Assembly (NCBI RefSeq): GCF_030811555.1
Contig: NZ_JAUSQZ010000001.1
Span: forward strand, 4,771,241 to 4,835,240
Source: Kineosporia succinea
GTDB taxonomy: Bacteria; Actinomycetota; Actinomycetes; Actinomycetales; Kineosporiaceae
Reading direction: 5' to 3'
DNA: 64,000 bases
Under the pieces are notes generated by a model. It worked only from the letters and a program-made list of their open reading frames with translations. It searched no databases and was not told the DNA's origin. The number at the start of each line of letters is the position of its first letter. Positions within the stretch are counted from its first letter, which is position 1. This document shows positions 59,571-64,000 of this stretch, piece by piece. The position numbers were made by a program, and so were the translations under genes.

Positions 59571-60542
59571 TCACGACGCGTGTGCCGACAACCCCGACAG
59601 CTGAGCCGTCCACCACCCGACCCCACCGGTGAACCGCAGCCGCAGATGCCGCGTCTCCTGCGGCGTGAACGTGATGGTGACCTGGTTGGCCTTGCCGTCG
59701 AACGTGTACGTCGCCGCGCTCTTGAGCGTCGAGAACGACCGGCCGTCCGGGCTGCCCTGAACCGCGATCGTCTGAGTACGGCTGTGCCAGCCCATATTGG
59801 GCGGCAACGACAGCACAAGTCGCCCCACCGAAGCACTTTCGCCGAGATCGACCGTCACCGTCTGCGGGAAGCCCAGACCACCCTCCCAGTACGTCTCCGG
59901 GTCGCCGTCGGTGATGTTGCCGGCGACCAGATTCCAGCCCTGGCTGCTGACTTTCGCGAGATGCCCGGCGATGAGGTCGAGCAGGGGATTCGGTGCGTCC
60001 ACCGGATCCGGCTCTTCGTCCTCGGGGGTCGTCTCGACGGGCGCCTCGCTCACCGGCGCGCTCGTCGTCGGCCGGTCGACCGGTGCCTGCTGACCAGAGC
60101 CGGCCGAATCGCCCGAACCGCTCGGGGCCTGCCCGCCACTACCGCTCGTGGGCGCAGTCACCGACGGTTGTCCCTGCGGGGTGGCGGCGATGGTGGACGA
60201 CACGGTCGCCTTGGCCGACGTGGTCGCCGAGGGGTGCGCGGACGGGCTGGGAGCGTCGGACGCGGTTGCGTTCGGCTGCGGGATCCGCACGTCCAGACCG
60301 GCCAGCGACGAGTTCTGGGAGGACGAGTCGTCGGAACGGGTGGCCCACTGAACAGCGAAGACACCCCCGACGAGCACCGCGACCACGGCCACGATCGACC
60401 ACACCGTGACCCCGAGACCGCCGAGGCGCACGTGGCTCCCCGGGGAGGGTGCCACCTCCTGCGGCTCGTCCAGGTGGTACTCGACGGTCGGCCGATGCGG
60501 CGTCGGGTTGTTGCTCTCCACGTGCGTGCTCCCAGGTGACAT
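59571..60542 (-). CDS. Membrane-anchored protein with discoidin (F5/8 type C)-like domain
   Basis: 323 aa. A short cytoplasmic N-terminus, one TM helix near residues 47-67 (VTVWSIVAVVAVLVGGVFAV), a Ser/Thr/Pro/Ala-rich stalk to about 190, then a galactose-binding-like domain: GWNLVAGNITDGDPETYWEGGLGFPQTVTVDLGESASVGRLVLSLPP ... TIAVQGSPDGRSFSTLKSAATYTF ... RHLRLRFTG. These jelly-roll modules bind carbohydrate or lipid. It displays the domain outside the membrane; no enzyme domain is fused. The first Met is used, though no clear ribosome-binding site is seen. Confidence 0.88.
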   Translation of the reverse strand: MSPGSTHVESNNPTPHRPTVEYHLDEPQEVAPSPGSHVRLGGLGVTVWSIVAVVAVLVGGVFAVQWATRSDDSSSQNSSLAGLDVRIPQPNATASDAPSPSAHPSATTSAKATVSSTIAATPQGQPSVTAPTSGSGGQAPSGSGDSAGSGQQAPVDRPTTSAPVSEAPVETTPEDEEPDPVDAPNPLLDLIAGHLAKVSSQGWNLVAGNITDGDPETYWEGGLGFPQTVTVDLGESASVGRLVLSLPPNMGWHSRTQTIAVQGSPDGRSFSTLKSAATYTFDGKANQVTITFTPQETRHLRLRFTGGVGWWTAQLSGLSAHAS

Positions 60543-60665
60543 GTCGGGCCAATCGTCACTGACACGGCATTGTGGCAGGTTGACGGACGCGATTGGGAGC
60601 GGATCTTGGTGGGTGGAGGCCGCCCGGTTCCGGGACGCCGACTGGGCCCCGGAACACGGCCGCGG

Positions 60666-61754
60666 TCAGTCCAGGGTGGGGTAGTCGGTGTAACCGGCCG
60701 CACTGTCGCCGTAGAACGTGCTCGCGTCCGGCGCGTTCTCGGCCGCGTCACGGGCCCAGCGCACAGCCAGGTCGGGGTTCGCGATCACCGGGCGCCCGAT
60801 GGCCACCGCCTCGGCGTGCCCGCCCTCGATCAGGTCGAACGCCTCCTGACGGGTGGTGACCACGCCGAAGCCGCTGTTGACGATGACCGGCGCCTGCACG
60901 CTCTTGCGGAACTGCTGCACCAGGTCGCCGGTCGGGTCGGCGTGCAGGATGTCGACGAACGCGAGCCCCAGCGGTGCCAGCCCCTCGGCGAGCGCCGTGT
61001 AGGTGGCGGCCAGGTCCTCGGCGTCATCCTCGATCACGCCCTGGATGTTGTGCTCGGGGGAGATCCGCAGGCCCGTGCGGTCGGCCCCGATCGCGGCCGC
61101 GACCGCGGTCAGGATCTCCACCGACAGACGGGCCCGGTTCGCCGGGCTGCCGCCGTACGCGTCCGTGCGCGTGTTCGACGTGGTCGCGAGGAACTGGTGC
61201 ACGAGATAGCCGTTGGCGCTGTGGATCTCGACGCCGTCCAGGCCGGCTTCGATCGCGTTGCGGGACGCCGTGACGAAACCGTCGACGACACCCCGGATCT
61301 CGTCGAGCGTCAGGGCGGCCGGAACCGGCAGTTCGGCCTTGCTGCCGTCGGCGACCCGGACCTCGCCGGGGGCCGCGATCGCGCTCGGGGCCACGGTTCG
61401 GCCGGTACCCGTCAGTGACGGGTGCGAGATGCGTCCGCCGTGCATGATCTGCAGCACGATGCGCCCGCCCGCCGCGTGCACGGCGTCGGCCACCCGGCGC
61501 CAGCCCGCGATCTGCTCGGCCGTCTCGATGCCCGGCTGACCGATCCAGGAGCGTCCCTCGAGGATCGGGAAGGTGCCCTCGGTGACGATCAGCCCGAGCG
61601 ACGCCCGCTGGCTGTAGTACTCGACGTGCAGGTCGTTGGGGACGCCGGACTCACCGGCGCGCACGCGCGTGAGTGGCGCCATGACCATGCGGTTGCTCAG
61701 CTCGACGGCTCCGAGGGTGACCGGGCTGAAGAGCTTCTCGGATGCGTGCGTCAC
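60666..61754 (-). CDS. Old Yellow Enzyme family oxidoreductase, TetR-controlled
   Basis: 362 aa FMN TIM-barrel. ELSNRMVMAPLTRVRAG, YYSQRASLGLIVTEGTF, QIMHGGRISHPSL, active-site block GLDGVEIHSANGYLVHQFL, and the C-terminal STFYGDSAAGYTDYP. Start at GTG 61754, preferred over an ATG at 61793 because AAGGAA is 5 bp before it. It reduces activated alkenes with NAD(P)H. The divergent TetR gene with a palindrome between is the likely repressor. A paralogue is at 11626. Confidence 0.94.
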   Translation of the reverse strand: MTHASEKLFSPVTLGAVELSNRMVMAPLTRVRAGESGVPNDLHVEYYSQRASLGLIVTEGTFPILEGRSWIGQPGIETAEQIAGWRRVADAVHAAGGRIVLQIMHGGRISHPSLTGTGRTVAPSAIAAPGEVRVADGSKAELPVPAALTLDEIRGVVDGFVTASRNAIEAGLDGVEIHSANGYLVHQFLATTSNTRTDAYGGSPANRARLSVEILTAVAAAIGADRTGLRISPEHNIQGVIEDDAEDLAATYTALAEGLAPLGLAFVDILHADPTGDLVQQFRKSVQAPVIVNSGFGVVTTRQEAFDLIEGGHAEAVAIGRPVIANPDLAVRWARDAAENAPDASTFYGDSAAGYTDYPTLD

Positions 61755-61846
61755 GGGATTCCTTCTTGCTTCGAGGGCCGGGGGATGACGCATGGCGGCT
61801 CTGGCACGCGGTCAACGAAAGGGACTCTAACCCCAACTGGCACTGA

Positions 61847-61861
61847 GTACCACCCTGGTAC
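61847..61861. promoter_or_regulatory. TetR operator between OYE and tetR
   Basis: GTACCA-CCC-TGGTAC is a perfect palindrome, extended to 11-base arms with two mismatches (ACTGAGTACCA / TGGTACCGAGT). It ends just before the TAAGCT -10 box (61866-61871) of the leaderless tetR, so it fits autorepression as well as control of the OYE gene. Confidence 0.8.
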
Positions 61862-61878
61862 CGAGTAAGCTGTGGGAC

Positions 61879-62490
61879 ATGAGTGACGACGTGGACAACC
61901 CGCGCGCCACCGGGACACTGCGCGAACGCACCCGGCGGGCCATGCGCGACGAGGTCGCCAGCATCGCCACACGGCTGTTCGCCGAGCAGGGCTGTTCCAA
62001 CACCACGGTCGACCAGATCGCCGCCGAGGCCGGGCTGTCCCGCACCACGTTCTTCCGCTACTTCGGCACCAAGGAAGACGTCGTGCTCACCTGGATCGAC
62101 GAGCTCGGACCCCGCCTGCTGCAGGCCTTTTCCGCCCGGCCCGCCGACGAGCACCCGTGGCGCTCGCTGCACCGGGCGCTGGGCCTCGTCACCGACATCC
62201 ACGAGGCTGACGTCCAGCGTCGTCTGGACTTCGAGAGCATGCTCGAGGCCAACCCCACGATGAAGTCCCGCCAGCGCGAGAAGCAGGGCGAATGGCAGCG
62301 CCTGCTCATCCCCGCCGTGGCCGCCCGCATGACCGGTGACATCCCCGCCGAGCAGGACCCGCGTCCCCGGATGATGGTGGCCTGCGCGATCGAGAGCCTC
62401 AACGCCGCGCACCACACGTGGCGCGCGTGCGACGGCGCCGTTCCCCTCGCCGAACTGCTCGATCGGGCCATGAACGTCTTCGAGAACTGA
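61879..62490 (+). CDS. TetR-family transcriptional regulator
   Basis: 203 aa. HTH near residues 18-65: RRAMRDEVASIATRLFAEQGCSNTTVDQIAAEAGLSRTTFFRYFGTKEDVVL. The C-terminal ligand domain is of the MftR-like/acyl-responsive sort by length and layout, but its ligand cannot be told. TAAGCT ends 7 bp before the ATG, giving a leaderless transcript. Divergent from the OYE gene. Confidence 0.94.
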   Translation: MSDDVDNPRATGTLRERTRRAMRDEVASIATRLFAEQGCSNTTVDQIAAEAGLSRTTFFRYFGTKEDVVLTWIDELGPRLLQAFSARPADEHPWRSLHRALGLVTDIHEADVQRRLDFESMLEANPTMKSRQREKQGEWQRLLIPAVAARMTGDIPAEQDPRPRMMVACAIESLNAAHHTWRACDGAVPLAELLDRAMNVFEN

Positions 62491-62518
62491 CGGGCCGGCC
62501 TCCCCGAAAGCCGGCCCG
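62491..62518. terminator. Convergent terminator
   Basis: CGGGCCGGC pairs with GCCGGCCCG around CTCCCCGAAA, directly after the tetR stop and before the convergent metallophosphoesterase gene. Confidence 0.75.
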
Positions 62519-62535
62519 GCGCGTCCTCGAGCAGC

Positions 62536-64000
62536 TCAGGCCGGCGTCATGAACTCCCGCGGTCTCAGCGCCCGGCTGACGATGCGCACGTCACCCAGCC
62601 AGCCGTAGTACCCCTGCCCGAACGTCTCCGACGACTGCGTGCCCCCCAGCGCGAACGGCTTGCCCAGCGTCGCGATACCGGTGGACGCCTGGCTCGGGTT
62701 CCGCGCGATCGGCGACCCGTCCACGTAGACGATCGTGCGCTTCCCGTCGTTCACGATCGCCACGTGTGTCCATCGACCCACCGGGATCGCGTGGCTCCAC
62801 GACGTCGGCTGCGCGTTCTGCACGTGCGGATACACCGCATACTGAAGGAAGCGCTCGCCGGACACGTTGAGCGACACCGGAGCCTCGTCCTGCGAGTAGC
62901 CGTTGGTCTTGCCCGCGTCCCCGGCGCGACCCTCCCAGCTGAGGATGCCCATCCACGCGTGCGAACCCTCGAACGGGTCGGGCAGTTTCAGGTACGCCTC
63001 GATGGTGTACCCGTCCTGGAACGTCAGGCTGTTGATCGGCGCCCTGGCCCCGGTCTCCAGCACGGCGCCGCGGTTCGGGTTCTGGCCGCCGTCGAACCGC
63101 AGGCTGGCGTGGGCGGGCTGGCCCTCGTGGTGCTCGTCCGACCAGGTCAGCACGTCGGCGCTGCTGTTGTGCAGGATGCGCACGGTCAGGTCGTTGCCCT
63201 TGCCGGTGAGGTCCTTCGCGACGGTTCCCGCCTTCACGGTTCCCGTGGCGCCGAGCCCTTCTTTGTCGAAGCGCCAGTACGCCACCGTTCCCCGGGTCAG
63301 CACGGCCGAGGCCGGACGGGACGCCTGCGGTTTGGACGGGAACCGCTCGCCGAAGTCGAACTCGACGCTGAAACGGTCGGTCGGGCCGGTCAGTTCGATG
63401 GTCTCGGCACCCAGCTGGGTGCGCCTGTCCGGGGCGGCGTCGAGGAACCAGGGGGAGAAGGTCTCGACGTCGATCACGTTGCGGGCCAGGTCGAACGAGT
63501 ACATCCGGATCATGCCGGCGCCGCCGTAGTAGCGGTCCTGGTAGTTCGTGATGTGCGCGTGGACGGGGTGGCCGGCGTCGTTGGTCAGCACGGTGCGTCC
63601 GGGCGGCCAGTAGTGGCCGTTCAGGGTGAGGAAGATCTGGTCGTTGCCGCGGATCAGCTTGTCCCACAACCGCTGCCCGTTGCCGGAGAGCTCGGCCCGG
63701 CCGTCGTCGTCCGCCGCCACGAGGTCGTGGGTGGTCAGCACGACCGGGGTGTGCGGGTGCGCGTCGAGCACCGACTGCGCCCAGGCCAGGCCCTTGTCGG
63801 AGGCACGCCAGTCGAGGGCCAGGATCAGCCACTGCCGTCCGGCGGCCGTGATCACGTGGAAGCTGTTGTACCCGTCAGGGGAGCTGCCGCCGTACGTCTT
63901 CTGCTTGCGGAACCGCTTCGGCCCGAAAGCCTGCAGGTAGGGGGAGTCGCCGCGCTGGTCGTCGAGCGAGCCGTCGATGTCGTGATTGCCGGCCAGGACG
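62536..64000 (-). CDS. Metallophosphoesterase with C-terminal LamG-like domain (5' end outside window)
   Basis: The frame is open to the right window edge, giving 487 residues of the C-terminal part. VLAGNHDIDGSLDDQRG at the edge is the GNHD metal-binding motif of calcineurin-like phosphoesterases. VVLTTHDLVAADDDGRAEL and LTLNGHYWPPGR supply later metal-ligand histidines. From about 62,540 to 63,300 a concanavalin/LamG-like jelly roll follows: VAYWRFDKEG, LTFQDGYTIEAYLKLPDPFEGSHAWMGILSW, WTHVAIVNDGKRTIVYVDG, GWLGDVRIVSRALRP. This fusion is typical of secreted actinobacterial phosphoesterases that bind polysaccharide. The signal peptide and first metal motif would lie beyond 64000. Confidence 0.9.
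   Translation of the reverse strand, partial: VLAGNHDIDGSLDDQRGDSPYLQAFGPKRFRKQKTYGGSSPDGYNSFHVITAAGRQWLILALDWRASDKGLAWAQSVLDAHPHTPVVLTTHDLVAADDDGRAELSGNGQRLWDKLIRGNDQIFLTLNGHYWPPGRTVLTNDAGHPVHAHITNYQDRYYGGAGMIRMYSFDLARNVIDVETFSPWFLDAAPDRRTQLGAETIELTGPTDRFSVEFDFGERFPSKPQASRPASAVLTRGTVAYWRFDKEGLGATGTVKAGTVAKDLTGKGNDLTVRILHNSSADVLTWSDEHHEGQPAHASLRFDGGQNPNRGAVLETGARAPINSLTFQDGYTIEAYLKLPDPFEGSHAWMGILSWEGRAGDAGKTNGYSQDEAPVSLNVSGERFLQYAVYPHVQNAQPTSWSHAIPVGRWTHVAIVNDGKRTIVYVDGSPIARNPSQASTGIATLGKPFALGGTQSSETFGQGYYGWLGDVRIVSRALRPREFMTPA

Overview
The window is high-GC (about 70%) actinobacterial chromosome. Supporting signs are a mycothiol-type PIG-L deacetylase, a complete conservon (cvnABCD), an AfsA-type gamma-butyrolactone synthase, ROK regulators, MprF, and many genes whose ATG lies 6-7 nt after a TANNNT -10 box (leaderless transcripts). 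A Kineosporiaceae-like actinomycete is plausible, but no rRNA or other firm marker is present, so this is an inference.

Layout. 1-2647 is clearly lower in GC and carries the end of one gene and a two-gene membrane-protein operon. It ends at the 3' half of a tRNA-Pro(GGG) at 2648-2692, which is best read as the attachment-site scar of an integrated element lying to the left. 2.9-4.6 kb holds a c-di-GMP (GEMM-I) riboswitch controlling a secreted DUF5666-like protein, and an Hsp20 operon. 5.2-9.1 kb is an Entner-Doudoroff module (ROK regulator divergent from edd-eda). 9.1-10.5 kb is an editing-domain-less threonyl-tRNA synthetase preceded by a leader peptide with three Thr codons and a strong hairpin, an attenuator-like arrangement. 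10.6-12.7 kb is an MDR oxidoreductase and an Old Yellow Enzyme behind a promoter with two perfect palindromes. 12.8-13.7 kb is a PIG-L deacetylase preceded by a Cys-Cys leader peptide. 13.7-16.7 kb holds a NarL-type two-component pair and a serine hydrolase. 16.7-22.1 kb is a sugar ABC transporter (chvE-mmsB-mmsA) with a divergent ROK regulator, followed by a CCTG-rich simple repeat. 22.6-26.6 kb is mprF coupled to an alpha/beta hydrolase. 27.0-31.1 kb is the conservon.

32.0-46.8 kb looks like a compact, apparently unusual biosynthetic locus. One arm (minus strand) is KASIII, ACP, acyl-CoA dehydrogenase and a 72-aa exported Cys-containing peptide. The divergent arm is ACP, an active KAS, a Cys-less KAS partner, a MerR regulator, a DHA2 exporter, a type II thioesterase interrupted by a large in-frame 18-bp minisatellite, and a soluble His-repeat histidine kinase with its response regulator. 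Facing this is an AfsA-HAD-SDR-SnoaL operon that could make a butanolide-type signal. Several proteins in this locus carry in-frame tandem repeats.

46.9-50.8 kb contains a Tat-exported beta-propeller, an alpha/beta hydrolase behind a twin-palindrome promoter, and a TetR/SDR/SnoaL-like module. 50.9-55.6 kb is a 1425-aa nSTAND/WD40 protein with a small partner. The remainder holds a two-gene ABC exporter with a probable CTG start, a Nudix hydrolase, a histidine phosphatase, a GNAT, a membrane-anchored discoidin-like protein, a second Old Yellow Enzyme with a divergent TetR, and the C-terminal part of a metallophosphoesterase/LamG protein cut by the window edge.
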